From: JBCDCU01 sp039180865 | GTDB taxonomy: Bacteria; Pseudomonadota; Alphaproteobacteria; Rhizobiales; JACESI01 | Assembly (NCBI GenBank): GCA_039180865.1 | Contig: JBCDCZ010000115.1 | Span: forward strand, 1 to 13,217 | Length of the DNA stretch: 13,217 nucleotides | Direction: 5' to 3' | Part shown: piece by piece, positions 7,087-13,217 of the stretch | Layout: every line of letters starts with the position of its first letter | How positions within the stretch are numbered: the first letter of the stretch is position 1 | Notes under the pieces: generated by a model | What the model saw: only the letters and a program-made list of their open reading frames with translations | What the model was told of the DNA's origin: nothing | Databases searched by the model: none | Program-made: the position numbers and the translations under genes

Positions 7087-9273
7087 TCAAGCCGCGTTTC
7101 GCCAGGTTTCGTTTTTCAGGAAATCTTCAAACTCTTCAAATGGCATGGGCTTGGCAAACGCATATCCCTGCAGCACATCGACACCAAGATCCCGCAGGAC
7201 ATTCGCGTGGCCCAGCGTCTCAACACCTTCCGCCACAACTGAAATACCGAGCGAGTGCCCCATCTCGATAATCGCTTTGACAAGCGAGCGCTGGAGTTCG
7301 GATTCTGTGACCGGGAAAACCAACTGGCGATCGATTTTCAAACGGTCAGGGTTCACCTTGGTGAGCCCGATAATCGAGGCGCGACCACTACCGAAGTCGT
7401 CAATTTCAATCTCGACGCCGCATTCGCGCAGCCGGTCGATGTTCCAATTGATCGCTTCGTGCTGTTCGTCGAGGAATATCGTTTCCAGGAGTTCAAATGA
7501 AACCTTTGACCGTGTTGAAGGAAATGCCTCTATGCTTTCGATCAGGCGAGGGTCTGCCAATCGGCGGAAACTCACATTCACTGCAACTTTCGGGATCGAG
7601 AAACCTCTTTCTTCCAGAACATTCGACGTCTTGACTGCCTGTTCGAATGTCAGGCGGTCGATTTCGCTCACGACATCGAGCTCTTCCGCAATTCCAAGGA
7701 AGTGAAATGGGGCGAGAATTCCTTTTTCCGGATGGTTCCAGCGTACAAGGGTTTCAACCCCGACAAGATCGTGGTTCCTCGCATCGAATTGCGGCTGGTA
7801 ATAGGCAACGAATTCGTTGTTTTCTATGCCGCGCAGGATTTCATCCGCGACCAGTTTTGTGCGAACGATTTCAGCTTCAAGTTCCTCGGTGAAGATCACA
7901 ACGTTGTTGCGGCCATCCCGCTTTGCGCGATAAAGCGCAATGTCGGCATTGATAAGAAGTTTTGAGCGATCGACTTTGTCGCTGTCTGCGAACGCGATGC
8001 CGATGCTCGCTCCGACCCTGCAGCAGGGCTTTCCCTCGTAGATTACGGGCGCCTGGAGTTCGTCGATGATTTGTGCGGCAATCTCCGCGGGTCGATCAGG
8101 CGTGGTAAGATCTTCACATACTATGACGAATTCGTCGCCACCGATCCGCGCAATGAGATCACTCTCGATTGTAACGCTGCGGATAAGCTCCGCCACATGC
8201 ATCAGAACCTGGTCACCCGCAGCGTGTCCGAAAGTGTCGTTGATGTGTTTGAAGCGATCAAGGTCGACCTGCAGAAGCGCTATTTCTCCTTTGCGGTCGA
8301 ACTGGCGCCGATCGTAGCGGCTGAGATATTCGTCGAGCTGACGGCGATTTGCGAGGCCTGTCAGGGGATCGAGTAATGCCTGTTTTTGAATTCTGCTTTT
8401 CGCGCTTTCCAAGGCTGAGGCGAATTTTTCAAGACGTCGTTGCTGACGTTTGATGTCGGTTATATCGACCCTAAAGCCGACAATATCACCATTGGATGTC
8501 AGCGATTCATGGACTCTTACATACCGGTCGCCAGGCAATTCCTGATCCATAAAACCCGTCGGATTTCGGTGATGCTCAAGCCGCTCAGCGCGCCATTCCG
8601 TTTCCCGCCCGACGGCATCCGGGAAGACGCCACGCTCTATGCCGACATCGAGTAATTTTTCAAACGATACGCCGGGTTTGACGATGTCTGCGATGCCGTC
8701 GTATGTGCGCTCGAATTTTTCGTTACAGATGAGGAGGTTGTCGTCTTTGTCATAGATCACAAAACCATCCGGGAGCGCTTCAATGGCATTCCAAAGCCGT
8801 TGCTCGCTCATGGCGATCTGTTCTTTGTAGTCGTGCAGCTGGTTTTCCAGTGCCGCGCGATCGTCCAGCGCCTGTCTTGCGGCATTCTCACGGGTTCGAA
8901 CCGAGGACACATCGCGAAGATATAAGAGCCAGCACGGATTGGATCGGCCGAGGTCGGGCAGGAATGTGAAGGTCAATTCTGCCCAATAAGGTTTTCCTGA
9001 ACCGCGACTGTACTGGATCTCGTGCAAAAAGGGTTTTTCGGTTTTCAGGCCATTTGCGATCGTATCAAGATCCGCCTGCGACGTATGAGGTCCGCTTAGA
9101 GCGGATAACGGTCCGCCAAGAAGCGTGTTTTGAGAATGGCCAGTGACCTGTTCGAAAGCTTCATTGCACCAGAATAGTTGCGTGTTGCCTTGGTCGTTTC
9201 CCGCCACTTCGAAAAGTGCGACCGCTTGCCACCACATGTGTGCATAGCTTTGAACAATGTCTTCGACCCGCAT
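7087..9273 (-). CDS. PAS-PAS-GGDEF-EAL cyclic-di-GMP turnover protein
   Basis: The 728-residue protein has no predicted membrane segment. Two PAS domains (about 10-125 and 155-275) are joined by a helical linker. The GGDEF domain (about 297-460) has D337, N345 and D354, and an intact signature G378-G379-D380-E381-F382, so it should make c-di-GMP. The RxxD inhibitory site expected just before it is missing (I369 instead of Arg, D372 kept). The EAL domain (about 472-718) starts with E507-T-L in place of EAL. It keeps the metal and catalytic residues expected for hydrolysis: N566, E597, D625-D626, K646, E682 and Q702. Both activities are therefore possible, with the PAS domains as sensors of an unknown signal (redox, oxygen or a small ligand). 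GAGG ends 4 bases before the ATG at 9273. It is a single-gene unit, facing the DUF2336 gene. Confidence 0.93.
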   Translation of the reverse strand: MRVEDIVQSYAHMWWQAVALFEVAGNDQGNTQLFWCNEAFEQVTGHSQNTLLGGPLSALSGPHTSQADLDTIANGLKTEKPFLHEIQYSRGSGKPYWAELTFTFLPDLGRSNPCWLLYLRDVSSVRTRENAARQALDDRAALENQLHDYKEQIAMSEQRLWNAIEALPDGFVIYDKDDNLLICNEKFERTYDGIADIVKPGVSFEKLLDVGIERGVFPDAVGRETEWRAERLEHHRNPTGFMDQELPGDRYVRVHESLTSNGDIVGFRVDITDIKRQQRRLEKFASALESAKSRIQKQALLDPLTGLANRRQLDEYLSRYDRRQFDRKGEIALLQVDLDRFKHINDTFGHAAGDQVLMHVAELIRSVTIESDLIARIGGDEFVIVCEDLTTPDRPAEIAAQIIDELQAPVIYEGKPCCRVGASIGIAFADSDKVDRSKLLINADIALYRAKRDGRNNVVIFTEELEAEIVRTKLVADEILRGIENNEFVAYYQPQFDARNHDLVGVETLVRWNHPEKGILAPFHFLGIAEELDVVSEIDRLTFEQAVKTSNVLEERGFSIPKVAVNVSFRRLADPRLIESIEAFPSTRSKVSFELLETIFLDEQHEAINWNIDRLRECGVEIEIDDFGSGRASIIGLTKVNPDRLKIDRQLVFPVTESELQRSLVKAIIEMGHSLGISVVAEGVETLGHANVLRDLGVDVLQGYAFAKPMPFEEFEDFLKNETWRNAA

Positions 9274-9417
9274 TCTGCCTCACTGCCGGAAGCATTTCTT
9301 GCATCCCGGTAATTCTGAAAAATCGGCCGATTCTTTTTTGATTTAATTATCGTGCTCGACTTTGGTGATACAAAAGCTACCAAGGCAAGGTTAATGTCGG
9401 CTTAGTGAGAAGTTATT

Positions 9418-9448
9418 TTGAATTGCTCTTAATCGGGTTCAGTATAAT
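9418..9448 (+). promoter_or_regulatory. Possible plus-strand sigma-70 promoter with no coding gene downstream
   Basis: TTGAAT (9418-9423) and a perfect TATAAT (9443-9448) are separated by 19 bases, longer than the ideal 17. Transcription would start near 9455 and meet the terminator at 9515-9540, giving an RNA of roughly 85 bases without an evident reading frame. In such an AT-rich stretch the match can be chance. Confidence 0.3.
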
Positions 9449-9454
9449 CTGTTT

Positions 9455-9540
9455 AACGAAAAGTAAATACTTAGGAAGTTTGTCTCTTCACGTGTGCTGT
9501 AGCCAAAACAAAAAACCGCCCATTTTGGGCGGTCTTTTTT
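9455..9540 (+). ncRNA. Candidate small RNA ending in an intrinsic terminator (speculative)
   Basis: If the plus-strand promoter at 9418-9448 is real, the product would be a transcript of about 86 bases. Its 3' end is a strong hairpin followed by CTTTTTT, and near its 5' end is the inverted repeat at 9461-9472. No plus-strand gene lies upstream that this U-run could serve. The competing explanation is that the hairpin belongs to the minus-strand gene at 9562. I do not recognise an sRNA family. Confidence 0.22.
9515..9533. terminator. Near-symmetric intrinsic terminator downstream of the membrane-protein gene
   Basis: ACCGCCCA (9515-9522) pairs perfectly with TGGGCGGT (9526-9533) around the loop TTT. 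The plus-strand tail is CTTTTTT; the minus-strand tail is TTTTTTGTTTTGG. It begins 28 bases after the stop of the minus-strand gene at 9562, which it surely serves, and could also end any plus-strand transcript. Confidence 0.85.
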
Positions 9541-9561
9541 GACCTAATTGCAGGCTCCTGT

Positions 9562-10086
9562 TCAGGCGCTTACGCGTTCGACGGACCAGGCAATCGCAAG
9601 CCCAACGAGGACATGACCGATTAGGGATGCTTGAGACAGTGCGTTGAAGCCGAAGAACGGCGGGAAGCCCGCAAACAGGTGTGCCATGACAAACATTGCA
9701 AAGACATAAAGCACGACACCATAGACGAATCCTACGACAAACCAGGGAAGAGCCGGTGCAACCTTTGAGGCAATTGGCCGTGCGCCAAGCAGGTATCCGA
9801 GCGGGAAGGCGATGAGGCCAGTAGCTAGGTGAATGCCGTTTGCCACCGCATTACCGACAGCGCCGGATTTCGCTGCAAACAACGGGGCGAACGTTTCTTT
9901 GCCGATACCGAAAGAAGACTTCACCAAACCAACGGGTGATAGTGCGCCACCCATGTAAAGTGGTGCAAAAACTTTCGCCCATAGTTCCCAGACCCCAAGT
10001 GAAACCACGCCGGCAAAGAGTGTCGCCGTGATGATGGTCTGAATTGAAAAACGCGATCCCGTTTCTTCATATGTAAGCGTTGACAT
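9562..10086 (-). CDS. Small integral membrane protein with four predicted helices, function unknown
   Basis: The 174-residue protein has a polar N-terminus (1-14) and hydrophobic segments at about 15-37, 80-101, 112-138 and 150-168. The loop between the first two (about 41-78) is long and rich in Gly, Pro and Phe. Histidines sit in or next to helices (H86 in GIHLATGL, H136 in MAHLFAG, H158 in LIGHVLVG); these could be structural or bind a cofactor, but I see no heme or metal motif that proves it. The general look resembles small conserved DUF1440/DUF6789-like membrane proteins; I cannot assign the family. AAGGA lies 7 bases before the ATG at 10086. The gene stands alone with a strong terminator. 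It is divergent from the DksA-like gene, with an FNR/CRP-type box in the shared gap, so control by oxygen or redox is possible. Confidence 0.75.
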   Translation of the reverse strand: MSTLTYEETGSRFSIQTIITATLFAGVVSLGVWELWAKVFAPLYMGGALSPVGLVKSSFGIGKETFAPLFAAKSGAVGNAVANGIHLATGLIAFPLGYLLGARPIASKVAPALPWFVVGFVYGVVLYVFAMFVMAHLFAGFPPFFGFNALSQASLIGHVLVGLAIAWSVERVSA

Positions 10087-10343
10087 AATACGATCCTTTG
10101 CTTGGAGGAAGCTTTGAAAATCCTTCGCAGCACACTCTCACGCACTGCACAAAACCCATATGGATAGTCTTGATCTTGAAGCCAGTAACGCCGCGTCAAA
10201 CGGCTGTGAAGCCTGTGTGACCACTGTTTTTAAAGGGTTTTTTGGATGATCATTGGTTCTCTATGGGCAACTTGAACAATTGATCCCGGTCAAGCTGGAC
10301 TACGGAAAAGGGTTTAGGTTGCCTAGAAAAGGAGAGCAGCACT
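10087..10343. other. 257-base divergent intergenic region with regulatory sites
   Basis: No gene is supported. It should carry the promoters of the minus-strand membrane-protein gene and the plus-strand DksA-like gene. The only clear element is the FNR/CRP-type box at 10280-10293. A GGAGGA at about 10104 is followed by a TTG and 17 codons only, which I do not call. The remainder shows nothing I can name. Confidence 0.4.
10280..10293. promoter_or_regulatory. FNR/CRP-type box TTGAT-CCCG-GTCAA
   Basis: The site matches the FNR/FixK/Dnr consensus TTGAT-N4-ATCAA at 9 of 10 defined positions. Its centre is 57 bases before the DksA-like ATG. If it acts from the usual -41.5 position, transcription would start near 10328, just ahead of the Shine-Dalgarno sequence at 10331-10334, with a weak -10 (TAGGTT, 10315-10320). 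It lies about 200 bases from the divergent membrane-protein gene. The flanking bases add a wider CTTGA/TCAAG symmetry (10271-10294). The regulator is inferred. Confidence 0.5.
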
Positions 10344-10664
10344 ATGCGTACAGTTGAGCAAAGAAAAGATCAGTTGACCATTCGTTTGAAAGAGCTCGAT
10401 GTAAGACTGCACGAAGTGGAAGACCTTTTGGAGCAGACACCCGATGCTGATTGGGAGGAAAACGCCGTGCTCCACGAAGACGATGAGGTTTTAGAAGAAC
10501 TCGGTCAAACCGGGCAGATCGAAATACAGGCCATCCGTGCTGCTCTCGCGCGGATTAAGGACGGGACTTACGGTGTATGCGTTAAGTGCGGTGAGATGAT
10601 TTCTGAAGAGCGCCTCGATGCGGTGCCGCAAACACCACTTTGCCGGCATTGTGCCCGCCACTAG
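10344..10664 (+). CDS. Short TraR/DksA-family C4 zinc-finger protein
   Basis: The 106-residue protein has a coiled-coil-like N-terminal half (about 3-70) and a zinc finger C79-x2-C82-x17-C100-x2-C103, the DksA/TraR signature. DksA-type proteins enter the secondary channel of RNA polymerase and, often with ppGpp, change promoter choice. An acidic stretch in the N-terminal half (DADWEENAVLHEDDEVLEEL, about 34-53) may stand in for the acidic tip of DksA. At 106 residues it is shorter than E. coli DksA (about 150), so it is a paralogue-type member, and I do not assign the name dksA. AAGGAGAG lies ahead of the ATG (GGAG at 10331-10334, spacing 9). It converges on the HlyU gene with 34 bases between the stops and no clear terminator. 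An FNR-type box lies upstream. Confidence 0.9.
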   Translation: MRTVEQRKDQLTIRLKELDVRLHEVEDLLEQTPDADWEENAVLHEDDEVLEELGQTGQIEIQAIRAALARIKDGTYGVCVKCGEMISEERLDAVPQTPLCRHCARH

Positions 10665-10698
10665 CCGGTCCGAATTTTATCCAGAACAGCTAATAGTT

Positions 10699-10983
10699 TC
10701 ACGAGAACATCAGGTCGCCCTGTTCTTTGATGATGCGCTTTGCCTTCGCAATCGTCGCTTCAACAGCGGCTTCCTTACCTGCGTAAAGATCGGCACGGAT
10801 GAACGTATGCTCTTTGCGTTCACCGGAAACGGTCTTTGCAATCACACCCGAGACCCGGAACTGATCCCCTTCCTTGATCGGAGTGGGTGTGATTTCGAAA
10901 CCTTCGAACGTGGTCGCCGTGGTTTTGACAGGTTCTTCCTCACCCTTGTCCGCTATGCCGAAGAGTTTTTTAAAAAATGCCAT
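10699..10983 (-). CDS. HlyU-family small protein (the non-ArsR family common in alphaproteobacteria)
   Basis: The protein is 94 residues from the ATG at 10983. It begins MAFFKKLFG and contains FEGFEITPTPIKEGDQFRVSG (residues 26-46) and HTFIRADLYAGKEAAVEATIAKAKRIIKEQGD, the pattern of the small HlyU family. The family is annotated as transcriptional activator, but no helix-turn-helix is obvious and evidence for its role is thin; it is unrelated in sequence to the ArsR-type HlyU of Vibrio. The start was moved from an upstream TTG at 10995 because GGAGG (10989-10993, minus strand) sits 5 bases before this ATG and overlaps that TTG. It lies 111 bases downstream of rpoD on the same strand with no strong terminator between, so read-through from rpoD is possible. 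Confidence 0.85.
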   Translation of the reverse strand: MAFFKKLFGIADKGEEEPVKTTATTFEGFEITPTPIKEGDQFRVSGVIAKTVSGERKEHTFIRADLYAGKEAAVEATIAKAKRIIKEQGDLMFS

Positions 10984-10988
10984 TTCGA

Positions 10989-10993
10989 CCTCC
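10989..10993 (-). promoter_or_regulatory. Shine-Dalgarno GGAGG that fixes the HlyU-family start
   Basis: Minus-strand GGAGG with a 5-base spacer (TCGAA) precedes the ATG at 10983. The longer frame begins with a TTG at 10995 that overlaps this element, so the shorter product is favoured. Confidence 0.75.
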
Positions 10994-11094
10994 AATTAAA
11001 AGGCTCTGGCAACCGGCATGCGGTTTTGGATCAGATGTCCTATCGGCGACCGCCCGTCGATGCGTCCAATCGGCCAATCCCGGCGGATTGTCTT

Positions 11095-13059
11095 TTAGCC
11101 GTCCAAGAACGACCGTAGCTTGCGTGAACGGCTTGGATGCTTGAGTTTACGAAGCGCTTTTGCCTCGATCTGACGGATACGTTCCCGTGTGACCGAGAAC
11201 TGCTGCCCGACTTCTTCAAGCGTGTGGTCGGTGTTCATGCCGATACCGAAGCGCATCCGCAAGACGCGTTCTTCACGTGGTGTGAGAGATGCAAGAACAC
11301 GGGTTGTGGTTTCACGCAAATTCGCCTGAATAGCGGCGTCAATTGGAAGAACGGCATTCTTGTCCTCGATGAAGTCGCCAAGGTGGCTGTCTTCTTCATC
11401 GCCGATCGGTGTTTCCAGAGAAATCGGCTCTTTGGCGATCTTCAGAACCTTGCGCACTTTCTCAAGCGGCATGGCGAGCTTCGCGGACAATTCTTCCGGT
11501 GTCGGTTCCCGACCAATCTCGTGAAGCATTTGACGTGAGGTGCGAACGATCTTGTTGATCGTCTCAATCATATGAACAGGGATCCTGATGGTGCGAGCCT
11601 GGTCGGCAATCGATCGCGTGATCGCCTGACGGATCCACCATGTCGCGTAAGTCGAGAACTTATAGCCGCGGCGATATTCGAATTTATCGACGGCTTTCAT
11701 CAACCCGATATTGCCCTCCTGGATCAGATCGAGGAACTGCAAGCCGCGGTTGGTGTATTTTTTCGCGATGGAAATGACGAGCCTGAGATTGGCTTCGACC
11801 ATTTCTTTTTTTGCCTGGCGGGCTTCGCGCTCGCCTTTTTGAACCATATGGACGATGTTGCGGAATTCCGCAGTCTCGAGTCCGGTCTCGGAGGCAAGAA
11901 GCTGGATTTCGCTGCGCAATTCGCTCGCGCGGAATGTCTCGGATGCCGAGAAGTCCGACCAACCGCGTCCCGGCAATTGTGCGATCTTCTCAAGCCAGTT
12001 GGGGTCGAGTTCGGATCCTTGGTAATGGGCCAAGAAGTCATCGCGCTTGACGCCGTAGGATTCGGCAAGCCGCAGAAGACGGCCTTCGTAACCCATCAGA
12101 CGCTTGTTGATGTCGTAGAGTTGCTCAACAAGAGCATCGATCCGGTTCTGGTTTAAGGAGAGGGATTTCACATCCTTCTCGATTTCCTGCCGGAGTTCTT
12201 TCATTTTCTCCGCGTCGCCGCTGACCTGCTCTTCGTCCATGAGCTTGCGTTCAACGCGGCGGTCCTGAAGCTCGCGGAGCTTATAATAATCGTCAGCAAT
12301 CCGGTCAAAGGTGGCAACGACGTCGTCTTTCAGTTCCGCTTCCATCGCGGCAAGAGACATGTTGTTCTCAAGATCGTCGTCATCCTCGTCGTCGCCGATT
12401 TCCGAACCATCCTCATTTTCTGAGCCGGCTTCCTTGTCCTCGGTCTCTTCCTCTTCCGGGGCAGCCGCCGTTGGTGCCGCTTTGGCATCGGGACCCGCAT
12501 AAGTCGCTTCCAAGTCGATGATGTCGCGGAGCAGGATCTTTTCTTCGGCGAGTTCGTCACGCCAGATGATGATCGCCTGGAAGGTAAGCGGGCTTTCACA
12601 CAGGCCGGCTATCATTGCTTCCCGTCCGGCTTCAATGCGCTTTGCGATTGCAATTTCGCCTTCCCGTGAAAGCAACTCCACGGAACCCATTTCCCGCAAA
12701 TACATGCGGACCGGATCATCGGTGCGGTCGGTCGGCTCTTTGGTTTTCGTGCTTGCGACAGCCCGCGACTGGCTCACTTCGACCAGATCGCCGCCTTCAA
12801 CCTCTTCTTCGGCTTCTTCAGCTTCGACGACGTTGATGCCCATATCGGACAGCATTGACATCGTGTCTTCTATTTGCTCGGAGGTCACCTCATCAGAAGG
12901 CAGGACTGAATTCAGCTCATCATAGGTTACGTAACCGCGCTTTTTGGCGGTTCTGATCATTTTCTTGACTGCAGCATCCGTCAGATCAAGGAGCGGACCA
13001 TCCTGGTTTTCGCCTTGAGTTTCTGCAACTTCTTTTTTTTCGGATGCTTTCGTCGCCAT
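11095..13059 (-). CDS. rpoD: RpoD, primary sigma-70 factor of RNA polymerase
   Basis: The 654-residue protein directs RNA polymerase to housekeeping promoters. Region 1.1 spans about 20-80, followed by an acidic linker (79-90); region 1.2 is near 112-150. A long non-conserved region (about 150-415) contains a strongly acidic Glu/Asp tract (201-231). Regions 2.1-2.4 follow, with VEANLRLVISIAKKY (421-435) and FLDLIQEGNIGLMKAVDKFE (442-461), and with YATWWIRQAITR (471-482) contacting the -10 element. Region 3 is about 495-580, and region 4.2 VTRERIRQIEAKALRKLKHP (623-642) is the -35-binding helix-turn-helix. Length and domain order are those of alphaproteobacterial RpoD. GGAG (13068-13071) lies 8 bases before the ATG. 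In this class rpoD usually follows dnaG, which may lie just beyond the right edge. HlyU follows downstream. Confidence 0.98.
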   Translation of the reverse strand: MATKASEKKEVAETQGENQDGPLLDLTDAAVKKMIRTAKKRGYVTYDELNSVLPSDEVTSEQIEDTMSMLSDMGINVVEAEEAEEEVEGGDLVEVSQSRAVASTKTKEPTDRTDDPVRMYLREMGSVELLSREGEIAIAKRIEAGREAMIAGLCESPLTFQAIIIWRDELAEEKILLRDIIDLEATYAGPDAKAAPTAAAPEEEETEDKEAGSENEDGSEIGDDEDDDDLENNMSLAAMEAELKDDVVATFDRIADDYYKLRELQDRRVERKLMDEEQVSGDAEKMKELRQEIEKDVKSLSLNQNRIDALVEQLYDINKRLMGYEGRLLRLAESYGVKRDDFLAHYQGSELDPNWLEKIAQLPGRGWSDFSASETFRASELRSEIQLLASETGLETAEFRNIVHMVQKGEREARQAKKEMVEANLRLVISIAKKYTNRGLQFLDLIQEGNIGLMKAVDKFEYRRGYKFSTYATWWIRQAITRSIADQARTIRIPVHMIETINKIVRTSRQMLHEIGREPTPEELSAKLAMPLEKVRKVLKIAKEPISLETPIGDEEDSHLGDFIEDKNAVLPIDAAIQANLRETTTRVLASLTPREERVLRMRFGIGMNTDHTLEEVGQQFSVTRERIRQIEAKALRKLKHPSRSRKLRSFLDG

Positions 13060-13217
13060 AAACTGGTCTCCAGCGGCTATTGCCGAGTTGATCCCCGGAC
13101 ACCGCGATACGTGTTTCGTTAGTTCAAGGGCAATCCTGGCGGGGATGCCCTTTCAGATTGGAACAAGATGTGCTGGCCGAGAATTATGATGGTGCCCCCA
13201 AACGCCGTCCCGCTTAA
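13060..13217. other. rpoD leader and promoter region; no gene supported
   Basis: All three minus-strand frames meet stops here (at 13214-13216, 13153-13155 and 13119-13121). A gene such as dnaG entering from the right could only contribute its last few codons, and none is recognisable. An imperfect hairpin pairs GGGCA (13128-13132) with TGCCC (13146-13150) with an internal extension. On the minus strand CCCTTGAA (13130-13123) resembles a heat-shock sigma -35, but its partner CGTATC (13111-13106) sits too close, so no promoter is called. Confidence 0.35.

Larger units (their letters stand above)
9274..9561. other. 288-base gene-free stretch upstream of the GGDEF-EAL gene
   Basis: The stretch is AT-rich, especially 9335-9480, and no protein gene is supported. 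It should contain the promoter of the minus-strand GGDEF-EAL gene, but I could not fix its hexamers; TATACT read on the minus strand around 9441-9446 has only a poorly spaced partner. It also holds a plus-strand TATAAT, the small inverted repeat AAGTA-AA-TACTT (9461-9472), and the terminator at 9515-9533. Confidence 0.4.

Noticed and set aside
10104..10166. GGAGGA followed by TTG and a 17-codon frame
   Set aside because: Too short, non-ATG start, no conserved feature; likely chance.
10618..11118. Plus-strand open frame (166 codons) overlapping the end of the DksA-like gene and all of the HlyU gene
   Set aside because: It overlaps two family-supported genes in the wrong frame or strand and has no ribosome binding site or known motif.
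11572..12156. Long plus-strand open frame (194 codons) opposite rpoD
   Set aside because: It lies wholly antisense to a certain rpoD, has no family resemblance, and reflects the codon pattern of the other strand.
1..13217. Mobile element, prophage, CRISPR, tRNA or rRNA
   Set aside because: No transposase or integrase, no spaced repeats, no cloverleaf or rRNA-like sequence was seen in the gaps; gene content and spacing look like ordinary chromosome.

Overview
The window looks chromosomal and comes from an alphaproteobacterium, most likely of the Hyphomicrobiales (Rhizobiales). The long alphaproteobacterial-type RpoD, the BtaA/BtaB betaine-lipid pair, a DUF2336 protein, a short DksA-like zinc-finger protein and a small HlyU-family protein all point there. 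A marine Stappiaceae-like relative is possible, but that is a guess from gene content and a GC content that looks only moderate. There is no sign of a mobile element, prophage, CRISPR array, rRNA or tRNA.

Layout, left to right. (1) 1-266: no confident gene. One open frame (1-141) could be the 3' end of an upstream gene, and two copies of the palindrome TCAATTGA lie just before the first gene. (2) 270-3431, plus strand: an MttB-superfamily methyltransferase without pyrrolysine, then selO (protein AMPylase), closed by a hairpin at 3453-3476. (3) 3614-5559, minus strand: btaA then btaB, which make the phosphorus-free betaine lipid DGTS. The gap before btaA holds a Pho-box-like tandem repeat, which fits phosphate-starvation control. 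(4) 5870-7000, plus strand: a DUF2336 protein of unknown function with a strong terminator. (5) 7087-9273, minus strand: a PAS-PAS-GGDEF-EAL cyclic-di-GMP protein. (6) 9274-9561: a gene-free stretch with a near-symmetric terminator and a possible plus-strand small-RNA promoter. (7) 9562-10086, minus strand: a four-helix membrane protein, divergent from a DksA-like zinc-finger gene at 10344-10664. The gap between them holds an FNR/CRP-type box, TTGAT-CCCG-GTCAA. (8) 10699-10983, minus strand: a HlyU-family protein downstream of rpoD. (9) 11095-13059, minus strand: rpoD, the housekeeping sigma factor.

How they may fit together: btaA and btaB are the only pair here that clearly forms a pathway. 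The rest is a mix of housekeeping and regulatory genes (RpoD, DksA-like, HlyU, c-di-GMP, SelO) with one methylamine/betaine-type enzyme. I see no clearly new multi-gene system. The most useful leads are regulatory: the Pho-like box before btaA, the FNR-like box at the divergent membrane-protein/DksA-like promoter, the twin TCAATTGA sites before the MttB homologue, and a possible orphan small RNA at about 9455-9540.
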